From: Acinetobacter nectaris CIP 110549
GTDB lineage: Bacteria; Pseudomonadota; Gammaproteobacteria; Pseudomonadales; Moraxellaceae
Direction of reading: 5' to 3'
DNA: 64,000 nt
Assembly (NCBI RefSeq): GCF_000488215.1
Contig: NZ_KI530734.1
Span: forward strand, 1-64,000
Positions 32,737-43,261 of the stretch are shown here, piece by piece (positions within the stretch are counted from its first letter, which is position 1; every line of letters starts with the position of its first letter). Below the pieces are notes generated by a model. That model was not told where the DNA came from. It searched no databases and saw only the letters and a program-made list of their open reading frames with translations. Position numbers and translations under genes: made by a program.

Positions 32737-33360
32737 TTATTTAGAATACAATTCTACAATCAAGCTTTCATTGATTTCAGCAGGTAGATCAGAACGATCA
32801 GGTGCAGCTTTGAACGTACCTTCAAACTTAGAGTGATCAACTTCAACCCAAGCAGGAATGCCACGTTGGCTTGCTAGCTCAACTGCATTTTTAATACGCA
32901 ATTGTTCTTTAGCACCTTGATGTACAGCAACTACATCGCCCGCTTTTACTTGAATAGACGCAATGTTTACGCGACGACCATTCAAAGTGATAGAGCGGTG
33001 ACTTACTAGCTGACGAGCTTCTGCACGTGTAGAACCAAAGCCCATGCGATAAACAACGTTATCTAGACGGCTTTCAAGCAGTTTCAACAAGTTTTCACCT
33101 GTTGCGCCTTTAACACGAGCAGCTTCTTTATAGTAATTACTAAACTGACGTTCTAAAACACCGTACATACGACGTACTTTTTGTTTTTCACGTAATTGTA
33201 GTGAATACTCTGATTGCTTAGCACGTGATTGACCATGTTGGCCTGGTGCTTTCGCGTGTTTTTTAGTTTTGACGTCAAATGGTTTAACGCCAGATTTAAG
33301 TTGCAGGTCAGTCCCTTCGCGACGAGAGAGTTTGCATTTTGGACCAATATAACGAGCCAT
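32737..33360 (-). CDS. rpsD: 30S ribosomal protein S4
   Basis: Primary 16S binder; in E. coli also the translational repressor of the alpha operon. '[19 protein letters not shown]' start and S4 domain '[28 protein letters not shown]'. 207 residues (E. coli 206). The hairpin at 34157-34208, ahead of rpsM, is a candidate S4 target here. Confidence 0.98.
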   Translation of the reverse strand: MARYIGPKCKLSRREGTDLQLKSGVKPFDVKTKKHAKAPGQHGQSRAKQSEYSLQLREKQKVRRMYGVLERQFSNYYKEAARVKGATGENLLKLLESRLDNVVYRMGFGSTRAEARQLVSHRSITLNGRRVNIASIQVKAGDVVAVHQGAKEQLRIKNAVELASQRGIPAWVEVDHSKFEGTFKAAPDRSDLPAEINESLIVELYSK

Positions 33361-33372
33361 GAATGTATCTCC

Positions 33373-33759
33373 TTAGACGCGACGTTTTTTAGGTGGACGG
33401 CAACCGTTGTGAGGAATAGGTGTCACATCGGTAATGCTGCTAATCTTATAACCCACTGCTCCTAATGCACGAACCGCAGACTCACGACCTGGACCAGGTC
33501 CTTTTACAAGGACTTCCAAGTTTTTCAAACCGTAATCTAAAGCTGCTTTACCAGCAACTTCAGCAGCTACCTGAGCAGCAAACGGAGTTGATTTACGTGA
33601 ACCACGGAAGCCTTGTCCACCTGAGGTGGCCCAAGCCAATGCATTACCTTGACGATCGGTAATCGTAACAATGGTGTTATTAAAAGACGCGTGAATGTGT
33701 GCAACACCTTCAGAGACGGTACGTGTGACCTTCTTGCGTGTGCGAGTATCTTTAGCCAT
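33373..33759 (-). CDS. rpsK: 30S ribosomal protein S11
   Basis: Platform protein near the mRNA exit site. '[23 protein letters not shown]' and '[13 protein letters not shown]' are diagnostic; 128 residues. It is 19 bases from rpsM and 12 from rpsD. Confidence 0.98.
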   Translation of the reverse strand: MAKDTRTRKKVTRTVSEGVAHIHASFNNTIVTITDRQGNALAWATSGGQGFRGSRKSTPFAAQVAAEVAGKAALDYGLKNLEVLVKGPGPGRESAVRALGAVGYKISSITDVTPIPHNGCRPPKKRRV

Positions 33760-33778
33760 CTTTTAGCTTCCAGAAATC

Positions 33779-34135
33779 TTACTTTTTAATCGGTTTGCGC
33801 GGACCTTTACGGGTACGTGCGTTAGTTTTTGTGCGTTGACCACGGACAGGCAAGCTACGACGATGACGAAGGCCACGATAGCAACCTAAATCCATTAAAC
33901 GTTTAATGTTCATGGAAATTTCGCGACGTAAGTCACCTTCGGTTGGAACCTTAGCAACTTCTGCACGAATCGCATCAAGCTGAGCATCATCCAAATCACG
34001 AACTTTAGTAGTGTTTGCAATGCCAGCAGCTGCAAGAATATTTTCTGCAGTGTGACGACCAACACCAAAAATGTACGTGAGGGAGATAACAGCATGCTTG
34101 TTATCCGGAATGTTTACACCGGCAATACGAGCCAT
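33779..34135 (-). CDS. rpsM: 30S ribosomal protein S13
   Basis: Head protein contacting the P-site tRNA and the large subunit. '[22 protein letters not shown]' start and the basic '[18 protein letters not shown]' end; 118 residues as in E. coli. First gene of the alpha group; its 108-base upstream gap carries a strong hairpin. Confidence 0.98.
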   Translation of the reverse strand: MARIAGVNIPDNKHAVISLTYIFGVGRHTAENILAAAGIANTTKVRDLDDAQLDAIRAEVAKVPTEGDLRREISMNIKRLMDLGCYRGLRHRRSLPVRGQRTKTNARTRKGPRKPIKK

Positions 34136-34156
34136 TCACTTTCTCCAAAAAGGCAG

Positions 34157-34208
34157 TTGAGTTGACTAACCGCCCATTAAAATCTTTAAGGGGCGGATAT
34201 TAACTCAA
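34157..34208 (-). repeat. Long hairpin in the alpha-operon leader
   Basis: Nested inverted repeats between rpmJ and rpsM. Outer arms TTGAGTT (34157-34163) / AACTCAA (34202-34208). Inner arms CCGCCC (34170-34175) / GGGCGG (34191-34196). Tip TTAAA/TTTAA around ATC. No T-run follows. It is placed where E. coli has the S4-binding leader structure. Confidence 0.8.
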
Positions 34209-34243
34209 TTCGCCTACTGAAATCAACAGTCTAAGTTATTTTA

Positions 34244-34360
34244 TTAACCTTGACGCTGCTTATGACGAGGTTCAGCGCTACAAATTACGCGAATAACCCC
34301 ATTACGACGGATAACTTTACAGCTACCACAAATTTTCTTTACAGAAGCTTGTACTTTCAT
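34244..34360 (-). CDS. rpmJ: 50S ribosomal protein L36
   Basis: A 38-residue protein: starts [16 protein letters not shown] and ends [11 protein letters not shown]. The zinc-ribbon ligands Cys11, Cys14, Cys27 and the His near residue 33 are all present, so this is the zinc-binding form. It lies between secY (21 bases) and rpsM (108 bases). Confidence 0.97.
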
Positions 34361-34381
34361 GATGAAAACCTCTAAGTGCGC

Positions 34382-35740
34382 TTATCCCTTAGGATGAGCA
34401 GTCGTTTTTTTCATCAATGTTTGATTGTCATATTGATGAGATGTTAAATGTGACTGCAATTGAGCCATAAAATCCATCACAACAACTACAACGATTAGTA
34501 GTGATGTACCACCTACATTCATTGTCATACCAAATGAACTTTGCAGAATCATTGGCATTAAACAAATTGCAGTAATATATACAGCACCAATAAATGTCAA
34601 ACGATTGAGAATATGATCTAAATAACGAGCAGTTTGCTCACCTGGGCGTATACCAGGCACATAAGCTCCGCTGCGTTTTAAGTTCTCTGATACTTCTTTA
34701 GGGCTAAAAACTAATGCCGTGTAGAAATAACAGAAAAAGATAATTAACGCACCAAAGAGCACCAAATACAAAGTATGTCCAGGCGATAAAACAAGTGCCA
34801 AATCTTGCAATGAGCGTTTGACTACGCCAGCATTTGGATCAGCACTCCCTACCCATTGACCAAGACTTGCTGGAAATAACAGCAATGAACTGGCAAAGAT
34901 AGCTGGGATCACCCCTGCCATATTAATTTTTAATGGCAAGTGTGTTTGCTGTGCCGTAAAAATACGACGACCTTGTTGCTTTTGCGCATAATTAACTGCA
35001 ATTCGACGCTGGGCTTTTTCAATAAATACAATAGCAACCATAACTGCCAATGCAATTAAAGCTAAAACTGCAACACCAATAAGACTTGTTTGACCATTTT
35101 CAACTGATGAGAAAGACTGCAATGCAATATTTGGCAAGTTTGCCACAATCCCTGCAAAAATAATCATGGAGATACCATTACCTACTCCACGTTCGGTAAT
35201 TTGCTCTCCAAGCCACATTAGGAACATTGTTCCAGCTATTAAAGATGTAACTGCAGGAATATAAAATTCTAAGCCTGACGTTAAGGTAATACCCTGACTA
35301 ATCAAACCTGCGCACATGCCTACTGCTTGAACAACACCTAAAATAAGTGTGCCTTGACGCGTATACTGGTTAATTTTACGCTTACCTTGCTCACCTTCTT
35401 TTTTCAAAGCTTCGAGCGAAGGAATAACCGTAGACATTAACTGCACAATAATAGATGCAGAAATATACGGCATAATTCCTAAAGCAAGAATAGACATTCG
35501 TTGTAATGCACCGCCAGAGAACATATTAAACAAACCAAGAATTGTGCCTTGGTTTGCATTAAATAAGTGCTCAAGCGCTGCATTATTAATGCCTGGTACG
35601 GGAATATGCGATCCTAGTCGAAAAACCAATAGTGCACAGATAAGGAACACCATGCGACGGATGATTTCACGATATTTCACATGAAATGGCTGGCCTTTCA
35701 TCATGTGGACATGACCTGAAGAACTAGGAGACATAGACAC
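34382..35740 (-). CDS. secY: Sec translocase channel subunit SecY
   Basis: Core pore of the SecYEG protein export channel, ten membrane segments. Conserved 'FRLGSHIPVPGIN' (TM1/plug region), 'KKEGEQGKRKINQYTRQGT', 'GQWVG', and the cytosolic loop 'SGAYVPGIRPGEQTARYLD'. 452 residues (E. coli 443). Usual place at the end of the spc group. Confidence 0.98.
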   Translation of the reverse strand: MSMSPSSSGHVHMMKGQPFHVKYREIIRRMVFLICALLVFRLGSHIPVPGINNAALEHLFNANQGTILGLFNMFSGGALQRMSILALGIMPYISASIIVQLMSTVIPSLEALKKEGEQGKRKINQYTRQGTLILGVVQAVGMCAGLISQGITLTSGLEFYIPAVTSLIAGTMFLMWLGEQITERGVGNGISMIIFAGIVANLPNIALQSFSSVENGQTSLIGVAVLALIALAVMVAIVFIEKAQRRIAVNYAQKQQGRRIFTAQQTHLPLKINMAGVIPAIFASSLLLFPASLGQWVGSADPNAGVVKRSLQDLALVLSPGHTLYLVLFGALIIFFCYFYTALVFSPKEVSENLKRSGAYVPGIRPGEQTARYLDHILNRLTFIGAVYITAICLMPMILQSSFGMTMNVGGTSLLIVVVVVMDFMAQLQSHLTSHQYDNQTLMKKTTAHPKG

Positions 35741-35746
35741 TCGTAA

Positions 35747-36187
35747 TTACTCCTCGACTTTACCGCCAGCAGCTTCAACAGCAGCTTTAGCGCCTTTAGT
35801 CAATGCAACACCTTTAACGGTAAATGCACGAGTTACTTCACCAGAAAGTACGATACGAGCACGCAATTGGTCATGACGTACAACGTTTGCAGCTTTTAAA
35901 GTTTCTAGGCTAACAATGTCGCCTTCAACTTTATTTAATTCAGAAACACGTACTTCAGCAGTTTTAAGTGCCATTTGGCTTGTAAAACCAAATTTTGGTA
36001 AACGACGATAAATCGCTGTTTGACCACCTTCAAAACCTGGACGAACGCCACCGCTTTTACGTGAGTTTTGACCTTTAATACCGCGACCACCTGTCTTACC
36101 GACACCAGATCCGATACCGCGACCAAGACGACGGTGTTCACGTTTAGCACCTTCTGCAGGTGATAATTCATTTAAACGCAGAGTCAT
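35747..36187 (-). CDS. rplO: 50S ribosomal protein L15
   Basis: Glycine- and arginine-rich N-terminus '[22 protein letters not shown]' threads into 23S rRNA; 146 residues (E. coli 144). Six bases from secY and three from rpmD. Confidence 0.97.
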   Translation of the reverse strand: MTLRLNELSPAEGAKREHRRLGRGIGSGVGKTGGRGIKGQNSRKSGGVRPGFEGGQTAIYRRLPKFGFTSQMALKTAEVRVSELNKVEGDIVSLETLKAANVVRHDQLRARIVLSGEVTRAFTVKGVALTKGAKAAVEAAGGKVEE

Positions 36188-36190
36188 GGC

Positions 36191-36367
36191 TTATTCCTCT
36201 ACACTAACCATATAGTAGACTTGATTGATCATACCACGGTTAGAAGGCGTATCTTGTACTTCTACAGTATGACCGATGCGACGCAGACCCAAACCTTGTA
36301 GGCAAAGTTTGTGATTTTTCAAACGATGCGAAGAAGATTTGATCTGGGTAACTTTAATCGTTTTCAT
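36191..36367 (-). CDS. rpmD: 50S ribosomal protein L30
   Basis: A 58-residue protein: [20 protein letters not shown] start and '[13 protein letters not shown]' core, the bacterial L30 signature. It lies between rpsE (six bases) and rplO (three bases), as in E. coli. Confidence 0.97.
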   Translation of the reverse strand: MKTIKVTQIKSSSHRLKNHKLCLQGLGLRRIGHTVEVQDTPSNRGMINQVYYMVSVEE

Positions 36368-36373
36368 GATTGA

Positions 36374-36871
36374 TTACCCTTGAATTTCTTCTACTGTTTT
36401 ACCACGTTTCGCAGCGACTTTCTCAGGAGAAGTCATATCACGCAGACCATTAAAAGTCGCGTTTACTACGTTAGCAGCATTTGTAGAACCATAACATTTA
36501 GCAAGTACGTTATGTACACCAGCAGCCTCTAAAACAGCGCGCATAGCACCACCAGCAATTACGCCAGTACCTTCAGAAGCAGGTTGCATATATACACGAC
36601 TTGCGCCATGACGAGCATTCACAGGGTGTTGTAAAGTGTTTCCGTCTAGGTCAACAGTAATCATGTTACGACGAGCAGCTTCAAGTGCTTTAGAAATAGC
36701 AGCAGGAACTTCACGTGCTTTACCACGACCAAAACCAACACGACCGTTACCATCACCTACCACAGTTAATGCTGTGAAAGAGAAAATACGACCACCTTTA
36801 ACAACCTTGGCTACACGATCAACGGCAACCAGCTTCTCAACGAGACCTTCGTTTTGTTCAACTTTCGCCAT
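36374..36871 (-). CDS. rpsE: 30S ribosomal protein S5
   Basis: Translational fidelity protein. N-terminal dsRNA-binding-like segment '[31 protein letters not shown]' and '[23 protein letters not shown]'. 165 residues (E. coli 167). Two bases after rplR. Confidence 0.98.
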   Translation of the reverse strand: MAKVEQNEGLVEKLVAVDRVAKVVKGGRIFSFTALTVVGDGNGRVGFGRGKAREVPAAISKALEAARRNMITVDLDGNTLQHPVNARHGASRVYMQPASEGTGVIAGGAMRAVLEAAGVHNVLAKCYGSTNAANVVNATFNGLRDMTSPEKVAAKRGKTVEEIQG

Positions 36872-36873
36872 GA

Positions 36874-37224
36874 TTAGAACTCCAAGCCGCCTTCACGGGC
36901 AGCATCAGCCAAGGCTTTAATACGACCATGATATTTAAAACCAGAACGGTCAAATGCAACTTTTGTAATACCAGCTGCTTTTGCGCGTTCCGCAATTAAA
37001 GCACCAACTTTAGTCGCTGCTTCAACGTTACCAGTAGTATTACTACGTAAAGATGCATCTAAAGTAGAAGCTTGCGCTAATACTTTTCCACCATCTGCTG
37101 AGATAACTTGAGCATAGATGTGACGCGGAGTGCGGTTTACACACAAACGAGTCGCACCCAATGCACGAATGTGCAAGCGTGTGCTTTTCGCACGACGCAA
37201 ACGGGATTGTTTCTTTTCGTTCAT
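36874..37224 (-). CDS. rplR: 50S ribosomal protein L18
   Basis: 5S rRNA-binding protein: '[26 protein letters not shown]' and '[26 protein letters not shown]'; 116 residues (E. coli 117). Confidence 0.98.
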   Translation of the reverse strand: MNEKKQSRLRRAKSTRLHIRALGATRLCVNRTPRHIYAQVISADGGKVLAQASTLDASLRSNTTGNVEAATKVGALIAERAKAAGITKVAFDRSGFKYHGRIKALADAAREGGLEF

Positions 37225-37238
37225 AAGAACCTCGCGCC

Positions 37239-37772
37239 CTATTTCTTCTTAGCTTCTTTACGAAGAATAACTTCATCCGAATAACGAACACCTTTACCTT
37301 TATATGGTTCAGGAGCACGGTATGCACGGATATTTGCAGCTACTTGACCCAACAACTGTTTGTCTGCTGATTTAAGCAATACTTCAGTTGGAATTGGAGT
37401 TTCCGCAGTTACACCTTCAGGCAATGTGTAATCGATTGGGTGAGAGAAACCTAAGTTAAGATTAACTACGTTTCCTTTAACCACAGCTTTGTAACCAACA
37501 CCAACTAATTGTAGTTTGCGTTCGAAGCCTTCGTTTACACCTTTTACAAGGTTATTTAATACAGCGCGAGCAGTACCAGCTTGCATCCAAGCATCTTGCG
37601 AGTCTTTTAACGGAGCAAGGTGAAGTTTACCTTCTTCCTGTTTTAGCTCGACCAGCGCATGCAGGTTGAAAGACAGCGTACCTTTACTGCCTTTCACTAC
37701 GACCTGCCGGCCGTTCTGAGTAACTTCTACACCATTTGGTAGAGCTACTGGGGCTTTAGCCACACGAGACAT
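37239..37772 (-). CDS. rplF: 50S ribosomal protein L6
   Basis: Two-domain protein near the factor-binding site. '[17 protein letters not shown]' start and C-terminal '[23 protein letters not shown]'; 177 residues as in E. coli. Confidence 0.98.
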   Translation of the reverse strand: MSRVAKAPVALPNGVEVTQNGRQVVVKGSKGTLSFNLHALVELKQEEGKLHLAPLKDSQDAWMQAGTARAVLNNLVKGVNEGFERKLQLVGVGYKAVVKGNVVNLNLGFSHPIDYTLPEGVTAETPIPTEVLLKSADKQLLGQVAANIRAYRAPEPYKGKGVRYSDEVILRKEAKKK

Positions 37773-37785
37773 GAGGAATCACCTA

Positions 37786-38181
37786 TTAAGAAACAAAAGC
37801 AATAACTTCACCACCGATACCTGCAGCACGTGCAGCGCGATCAGTCATGATGCCTTTGCTTGTAGAAACAATTGCAATACCTAAACCTTGCTTAACGCTA
37901 GGAATTTTATCTTTACCGCGATATTGGCGTAAACCTGGACGGCTTACACGTTTCACAGTTTCAATAACTGGTTTGCCTTCAAAATATTTTAAGGTAATTG
38001 TTAATGTAGCTTTGCCTTCATTATCAGCAACTTCTACATTTGAAACATAACCTTCTTGCTCTAATACGTTTGCAATAGAAACTTTTAGTTTAGAGCTTGG
38101 CATAGAAACAGTTTCTTTCTTAGCCATTTGTGCGTTACGAACACGTGTTAGCATGTCGGCAACGGTATCTTGCATACTCAT
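37786..38181 (-). CDS. rpsH: 30S ribosomal protein S8
   Basis: Binds the central 16S domain; in E. coli it also represses the spc operon. '[22 protein letters not shown]' start and '[27 protein letters not shown]' end; 131 residues. Confidence 0.98.
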   Translation of the reverse strand: MSMQDTVADMLTRVRNAQMAKKETVSMPSSKLKVSIANVLEQEGYVSNVEVADNEGKATLTITLKYFEGKPVIETVKRVSRPGLRQYRGKDKIPSVKQGLGIAIVSTSKGIMTDRAARAAGIGGEVIAFVS

Positions 38182-38193
38182 TATAGTCGCCCC

Positions 38194-38499
38194 TTACCAG
38201 CTAGCTTTCACAACGCCCGGCACATCACCTTGCATTACTGTATCACGTAGTTTATTACGGCTTAAGCCAAACTTACGGAAGTAACCATGAGGACGACCAG
38301 TTAAACCACAACGGTTGCGAAGACGTACAGGAGATGCATTACGCGGCAATGCTTGTAATTTTAGCATTGCTTCGAAACGCTCTTCATCGCTAGCATTTAC
38401 ATTTGCAATCGTTGCTTTTAATTCAGCACGTTTTGCAGCAAATTTAGCAACTGTTTTTTCGCGTTTTAATTCGCGATTAACCATACCTTTCTTAGCCAT
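38194..38499 (-). CDS. rpsN: 30S ribosomal protein S14 (zinc-free form)
   Basis: '[37 protein letters not shown]' is the S14 core. At 101 residues and with a single Cys it is the long form lacking the CxxC zinc motif. Confidence 0.98.
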   Translation of the reverse strand: MAKKGMVNRELKREKTVAKFAAKRAELKATIANVNASDEERFEAMLKLQALPRNASPVRLRNRCGLTGRPHGYFRKFGLSRNKLRDTVMQGDVPGVVKASW

Positions 38500-38508
38500 A
38501 TCGACCTC

Positions 38509-39045
38509 TTATTTGAACGGGAAGCCGAATGCACGCATAAGCGCACGGCCTTCGTCATCGGTGCGAGCAGTCGTAGTAATAGTAATATCCATACCACGAA
38601 TACGATCAATCTTGTCAAAATCGATTTCAGGGAAAACGATTTGTTCTTTCAATCCCATTGAGTAGTTACCACGACCATCAAATGATTTCGCTGAGAAACC
38701 ACGGAAGTCACGGATACGAGGAATTGTGATTGAAATCAAACGGTCCAAGAATTCGTACATATGTTCGCCGCGTAAAGTAACTTTACAACCGATTGGCCAA
38801 CCATCACGGATTTTGAAACCTGCGATCGATTTACGTGCAAGCGTAAGTACTGGTTTTTGACCAGCAATTGCTTGCATATCAGATAATGCGCCATCTAATA
38901 ATTTCTTATCAGCAGCAGCAGCACCTACACCCATGTTTAGAGTGATTTTAGTAATGCGAGGAATTTCCATCACATTCGAAAGGCCAAGTTCTTCTTTCAA
39001 CTTTGCCTTAAGTTCGTCGTTATAACGTGTTTTAAGTCTGGCCAT
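38509..39045 (-). CDS. rplE: 50S ribosomal protein L5
   Basis: 5S rRNA and P-tRNA contacting protein: '[18 protein letters not shown]' and '[22 protein letters not shown]'; 178 residues (E. coli 179). Confidence 0.98.
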   Translation of the reverse strand: MARLKTRYNDELKAKLKEELGLSNVMEIPRITKITLNMGVGAAAADKKLLDGALSDMQAIAGQKPVLTLARKSIAGFKIRDGWPIGCKVTLRGEHMYEFLDRLISITIPRIRDFRGFSAKSFDGRGNYSMGLKEQIVFPEIDFDKIDRIRGMDITITTTARTDDEGRALMRAFGFPFK

Positions 39046-39060
39046 TGCCTTTTCAACCTA

Positions 39061-39381
39061 TTACTTCGCTACCGCCACTGATTCACCATTTGATTTATAA
39101 ACGCGAGATTTCACGCCATTTTCATCACGTTGGTAACCAACACGGTCAGCCTTTTGGGTTGTAGCATTTAAAATTGCCACGTTTGAGATATGAAGAGAAG
39201 CCTCTTGAGTAACAATGCCGCCTTCAGCGCCAGTTACACGGTTTGGCTTTTGGTGTTTCTTCACTAAGTTAAGGCCTTCAACCTTAACACGGTCATTCGA
39301 AACAGACAAAACAGTACCTTGTTTGCCTTTTTCTTTACCTGCGATCACAATAATTTGATCGCCTTTTCTGATCTTAGCCAT
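39061..39381 (-). CDS. rplX: 50S ribosomal protein L24
   Basis: Assembly initiator protein with a KOW motif at '[23 protein letters not shown]' and '[10 protein letters not shown]'; 106 residues (E. coli 104). Confidence 0.98.
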   Translation of the reverse strand: MAKIRKGDQIIVIAGKEKGKQGTVLSVSNDRVKVEGLNLVKKHQKPNRVTGAEGGIVTQEASLHISNVAILNATTQKADRVGYQRDENGVKSRVYKSNGESVAVAK

Positions 39382-39390
39382 GATTGCCTC

Positions 39391-39759
39391 TTATAGAACT
39401 TCAGGAGCCAATGAAATAATTTTCATGAACTGTTCAGTACGAAGTTCACGAGTCACTGGTCCAAAGATACGGGTAGCAATCGGAGCTTTGTTTGTATTCA
39501 ACAAAACTGCAGCGTTGTCATCAAAACGGATCAAAGAGCCGTCTGGACGACGAATACCGAATTTTGTACGAACTACAACCGCATTCATCACGTCGCCTTT
39601 TTTAACACGACCACGTGGAATTGCTTCTTTTACAGTAACTTTAATAATGTCGCCAACAGAAGCATAACGACGATGTGAACCACCTAGTACTTTAATACAT
39701 TGTACGCGGCGTGCACCACTGTTGTCTGCTACGTCGAGCATCGTTTCGGTTTGAATCAT
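39391..39759 (-). CDS. rplN: 50S ribosomal protein L14
   Basis: First spc gene. '[22 protein letters not shown]' is the universal L14 start, giving 122 residues as in other bacteria. GGAG seven bases before this ATG confirms it; the frame stays open 33 bases further upstream, but that extension is not coding. An 89-base gap with a strong hairpin separates it from rpsQ. Confidence 0.98.
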   Translation of the reverse strand: MIQTETMLDVADNSGARRVQCIKVLGGSHRRYASVGDIIKVTVKEAIPRGRVKKGDVMNAVVVRTKFGIRRPDGSLIRFDDNAAVLLNTNKAPIATRIFGPVTRELRTEQFMKIISLAPEVL

Positions 39760-39791
39760 TGCCCTACTCCAAAACCGAGCATCACCGGTCA

Positions 39792-39825
39792 CAATTTCGA
39801 AAGACGCATAGCGTACTCGAAATTG
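39792..39825 (-). repeat. Hairpin at the S10/spc operon boundary
   Basis: Outer arms CAATTTCGA (39792-39800) and TCGAAATTG (39817-39825) are perfect 9-bp complements. Inner arms ACGC (39804-39807) and GCGT (39811-39814) close a three-base loop. It lies in the 89-base rpsQ-rplN gap. No T-run follows on the minus strand. Confidence 0.85.
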
Positions 39826-39848
39826 ACCAATGATGCAACAAGAACTAA

Positions 39849-40106
39849 TTACTCAGCAGCTGCTTCAACTACTTCCACTAAAGTCCAAGCTTTAGTTTTA
39901 GAAATTGGGCGGCTTTCTTTAATGGTTACAACATCGCCAAGTTTAGCAACATTGTTCTCATCATGAGCGTGTAATTTTGTTGAACGGCGAAGTGATTTGC
40001 CATACAACGGGTGTTGAACTCGGCGTTCAATAAGCACAACAATAGATTTCTCCATTTTGTCACTTACAACTTTGCCAGTTAACGTGCGGACTGTATTTTC
40101 ACTCAT
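39849..40106 (-). CDS. rpsQ: 30S ribosomal protein S17
   Basis: '[31 protein letters not shown]' is the S17 core; 85 residues. Its ATG overlaps the rpmC stop (ATGA), implying translational coupling. Last gene of the S10 group. Confidence 0.98.
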   Translation of the reverse strand: MSENTVRTLTGKVVSDKMEKSIVVLIERRVQHPLYGKSLRRSTKLHAHDENNVAKLGDVVTIKESRPISKTKAWTLVEVVEAAAE

Positions 40107-40300
40107 TGTCCGTTCCCCTGTTTTTCGGTGAGGAGTGTCTTTATGCGAGCAACTGTCTTACGAGCAACCCCAACTTCGTGTGATTTACCCAACTGACCAG
40201 TTGCTTGCGCCATACGAAGACGGAATTGATTTAACTGTTGCTCATCAAGCAAAGTTTTCAACTCTTCTACCGACTTTTCACGTAGATCTTTAGTTTTCAT
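40103..40300 (-). CDS. rpmC: 50S ribosomal protein L29
   Basis: A 65-residue two-helix protein at the tunnel exit: '[31 protein letters not shown]'. Its ATG overlaps the rplP stop by one base and its stop overlaps the rpsQ start. Confidence 0.97.
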   Translation of the reverse strand: MKTKDLREKSVEELKTLLDEQQLNQFRLRMAQATGQLGKSHEVGVARKTVARIKTLLTEKQGNGQ

Positions 40301-40713
40301 TACATTACCGTCCGAGTCACGATAGCGGTTTTAAACGGAAGTTTAGCAGCAGCTAAAGTAAATGCTTCACGCGCTAATTCTTCGCTTACACCTTCCATTT
40401 CGTACAGGATCTTACCTGGCTTAATCTCGCTAACCCAGTATTCAACACTACCTTTACCTTTACCCATACGAACTTCTAAAGGTTTTTCAGTAATTGGCTT
40501 GTCTGGGAATACACGAATGTAGATTTTACCACCACGCTTAACGCGACGGCTAATGGTACGACGTGCAGCTTCGATCTGACGAGCAGTCATACGACCACGT
40601 TCAACGGATTTAAGTGCGATAGTACCAAATGATACTGTACTTCCGCGATGAGCTAGACCAGTGTTACGGCCTTTTTGCACTTTACGGAATTTCGTACGTT
40701 TAGGTTGCAACAT
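40300..40713 (-). CDS. rplP: 50S ribosomal protein L16
   Basis: Protein near the A site: '[17 protein letters not shown]' start and '[28 protein letters not shown]'; 137 residues (E. coli 136). Confidence 0.98.
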   Translation of the reverse strand: MLQPKRTKFRKVQKGRNTGLAHRGSTVSFGTIALKSVERGRMTARQIEAARRTISRRVKRGGKIYIRVFPDKPITEKPLEVRMGKGKGSVEYWVSEIKPGKILYEMEGVSEELAREAFTLAAAKLPFKTAIVTRTVM

Positions 40714-40716
40714 GAA

Positions 40717-41466
40717 TTATTCTCCTTTAGCAGCAGAACGATCATTGCGACGACCACGACGCTCTTGACCTTCACGACCACGACCACGTTTAGCTGGACG
40801 CTCTTCTTGTGGTGCAGGGTTCATGACTTGTTTCATGCCACCTAAGATTTCACCGCGGAAAATCCAAACTTTAACGCCAATCGTACCGTAAGTTGTTTCA
40901 GCACGCATAGTCGCATAGTCAATATCTGCACGAAGTGTATGCAATGGAACACGTCCTTCACGATACCACTCAGTACGTGCGATTTCAGCACCGCCTAAAC
41001 GACCAGAAACCTCAACTTTGATACCTTTAGCACCAGCACGCATTGTATTTTGAACCGCACGCTTCATAGCACGACGGAACATTACACGTTTCTCTAGTTG
41101 AGAAGCGATACCTTCAGCAACTAAACGCGCGTCAAGGTCAGGGCGATCAACTTCATTGATAACTACTTGCGCAGGAACACCCATAATCTGAGTAAGTTCA
41201 CGCTGTAATTTCTCAATATCTTCGCCTTTTTTACCAATAACGATACCAGGACGAGCTGTGCTAATTGTAATTTTAGCAGCGCCTGTAGGACGCTCGATAA
41301 GAATTTTACTTACCATTGCGCTCTTAAGTTTTTTAGTTAAAAACTCACGAACTTGTAGGTCTTTTAGTAAATATTCTGAATATTGTTTCGGATTCGCATA
41401 CCAGTTAGCGTTATGACGTTTCACAACACCTAGGCGGATACCGATTGGATGAACCTTCTGACCCAT
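40717..41466 (-). CDS. rpsC: 30S ribosomal protein S3
   Basis: mRNA entry and helicase-site protein: '[24 protein letters not shown]', KH domain '[20 protein letters not shown]'. 249 residues against 233 in E. coli; the extra length is a basic C-terminal tail rich in Arg and Gly ('[18 protein letters not shown]'). Confidence 0.98.
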   Translation of the reverse strand: MGQKVHPIGIRLGVVKRHNANWYANPKQYSEYLLKDLQVREFLTKKLKSAMVSKILIERPTGAAKITISTARPGIVIGKKGEDIEKLQRELTQIMGVPAQVVINEVDRPDLDARLVAEGIASQLEKRVMFRRAMKRAVQNTMRAGAKGIKVEVSGRLGGAEIARTEWYREGRVPLHTLRADIDYATMRAETTYGTIGVKVWIFRGEILGGMKQVMNPAPQEERPAKRGRGREGQERRGRRNDRSAAKGE

Positions 41467-41467
41467 A

Positions 41468-41800
41468 TCAAACCCCTACCTTAACGGTGATGTGACAAGT
41501 ACGCTTAGTGATACGATCCGCACGACCTTTTGCACGAGGCATGATACGTTTTAGGCTCATACCTTCGTCAACAAAGATTGTTGTAACTGTCAGATCATCA
41601 ACATCTAAGCTATTGTTATGTTCAGCGTTTGCGATTGCAGATTCTAGTGCTTTTTTCACTAGAGTAGCTGCTTTCTTGTTGCTAAAGTTCAAAATATCAA
41701 GCGCACGTGCAACTGATTTACCACGGACTTGATCAGCAACTAAACGCGCCTTTTGTGCCGAGATAGCGGCACCGCGTAGTTTTGCAGTAACTTCCATCAT
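41468..41800 (-). CDS. rplV: 50S ribosomal protein L22
   Basis: Tunnel-lining protein: '[23 protein letters not shown]' and the loop '[24 protein letters not shown]'; 110 residues as in E. coli. Confidence 0.98.
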   Translation of the reverse strand: MMEVTAKLRGAAISAQKARLVADQVRGKSVARALDILNFSNKKAATLVKKALESAIANAEHNNSLDVDDLTVTTIFVDEGMSLKRIMPRAKGRADRITKRTCHITVKVGV

Positions 41801-41808
41801 AGCACCTA

Positions 41809-42084
41809 TTAACGTTTAGATTTCTTATCAACACCGTGACCACGATAGGTACGAGTTGGCGCGAATTCACCGAGTTTATGACCAACCATATGTTCAGAAA
41901 CAATTACTGGAACATGGTTACGGCCATTGTGAACAGAAATTGTTAAACCAACAAAGTCTGGGAGGATCATCGAACGACGAGACCAAGTTTTGATCGGCTT
42001 GCGAGAATTACTAGCAACAGCCGCTTCAACCTTAGCGAACAAGTGCGCATCGACGAATGGGCCTTTTTTCAATGAACGAGGCAT
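41809..42084 (-). CDS. rpsS: 30S ribosomal protein S19
   Basis: '[20 protein letters not shown]' and '[32 protein letters not shown]'; 91 residues (E. coli 92). Head protein near S13. Confidence 0.98.
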   Translation of the reverse strand: MPRSLKKGPFVDAHLFAKVEAAVASNSRKPIKTWSRRSMILPDFVGLTISVHNGRNHVPVIVSEHMVGHKLGEFAPTRTYRGHGVDKKSKR

Positions 42085-42104
42085 TAGTCAGATTCCTTTA
42101 CTTG

Positions 42105-42929
42105 TTACTTAACGCGACGGTCGCGAATAATCATCTTAGTCGTACGCTTATTGGTACGTGTTTTGTACCCTTTAGCTTTTTGACCCCATGGGCTTACAGG
42201 TTGAATACCCTTATTACGCCCTTCACCACCACCATGCGGGTGATCAACCGGGTTCATTGCCATACCACGTACGGTAGGACGAACACCGCGCCAGCGAGAA
42301 GCACCAGCTTTACCTAGAGAGCGCAAGTTGCTTTCTTGGTTAGATACTTCACCGATAACAGCACGACATTCAACATGAACTTTACGCATTTCGCCTGAAC
42401 GTAGACGAATAATTGCATAAGAACCATCACGACCCAGTAATTGTGCAGAAGTACCAGCAGAACGAACTAATTGCGCGCCCTTACCAATTTTCAACTCAAT
42501 ATTGTGAAGTGTAGAACCGATTGGCATATTACGAAGTGGTAAGCAGTTACCTGGACGAATTGGAGCATCGTTTCCAGATTGTACTTTATCACCAGCACGT
42601 AAGCCCTTAGGAGCAATGATATAACGACGCTCACCATCAGCATATTTCAATAAAGCAATATGTGCTGTACGGTTAGGATCGTATTCAATGCGCTCTACAG
42701 TAGCAGGAATACCATCTTTGTTACGTTTAAAGTCAACAATACGGTAATGCTGTTTATGACCACCGCCAACGTGACGAGTAGTAATATGACCGTTATTATT
42801 ACGACCACCAGATCTTTTTTTGCTTTCTACCAACGCAGCAAAAGGGCGACCTTTGTAAAGGTGGTTATGAACCACTTTTTCTACAAAGCGACGTCCTGGA
42901 GACGTTGGCTTACATTTTTGAATCGGCAT
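42105..42929 (-). CDS. rplB: 50S ribosomal protein L2
   Basis: Peptidyl-transferase neighbourhood protein with the conserved His in '[15 protein letters not shown]'; 274 residues (E. coli 273). Confidence 0.98.
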   Translation of the reverse strand: MPIQKCKPTSPGRRFVEKVVHNHLYKGRPFAALVESKKRSGGRNNNGHITTRHVGGGHKQHYRIVDFKRNKDGIPATVERIEYDPNRTAHIALLKYADGERRYIIAPKGLRAGDKVQSGNDAPIRPGNCLPLRNMPIGSTLHNIELKIGKGAQLVRSAGTSAQLLGRDGSYAIIRLRSGEMRKVHVECRAVIGEVSNQESNLRSLGKAGASRWRGVRPTVRGMAMNPVDHPHGGGEGRNKGIQPVSPWGQKAKGYKTRTNKRTTKMIIRDRRVK

Positions 42930-42940
42930 AATTTTCGTCC

Positions 42941-43261
42941 TTATTCCGCTGTGTTTTCAGCGGTATCGCCCAAGTCAGCCATTTCAACATCTTGGCCAGC
43001 TTTCAGGGTGACGTATGCTTTTTTAACATCAGAACGACGTCCTAATGTCTTACCAAAGCGCTTTGTTTTACCTTTAGTGATCGTTGTATTTACTTTAACA
43101 ACTTCAACACCGAAAAGTTGCTCAACAGCTTTTTTAACTTCAAGTTTAGTTGCGTTTAAATCAACTTTAAAAACTTGAACACCAGCAGTTTCGCCTAAAA
43201 CTTGTGCTTTTTCTGAGAATACTGGTCCACGTAGGACTTGATAGATACGTTCGTTGTTCAT
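42941..43261 (-). CDS. rplW: 50S ribosomal protein L23
   Basis: Docking site for trigger factor and SRP at the tunnel exit. '[18 protein letters not shown]' and '[30 protein letters not shown]'; 106 residues (E. coli 100). Overlaps the rplD stop by four bases. Confidence 0.97.
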   Translation of the reverse strand: MNNERIYQVLRGPVFSEKAQVLGETAGVQVFKVDLNATKLEVKKAVEQLFGVEVVKVNTTITKGKTKRFGKTLGRRSDVKKAYVTLKAGQDVEMADLGDTAENTAE

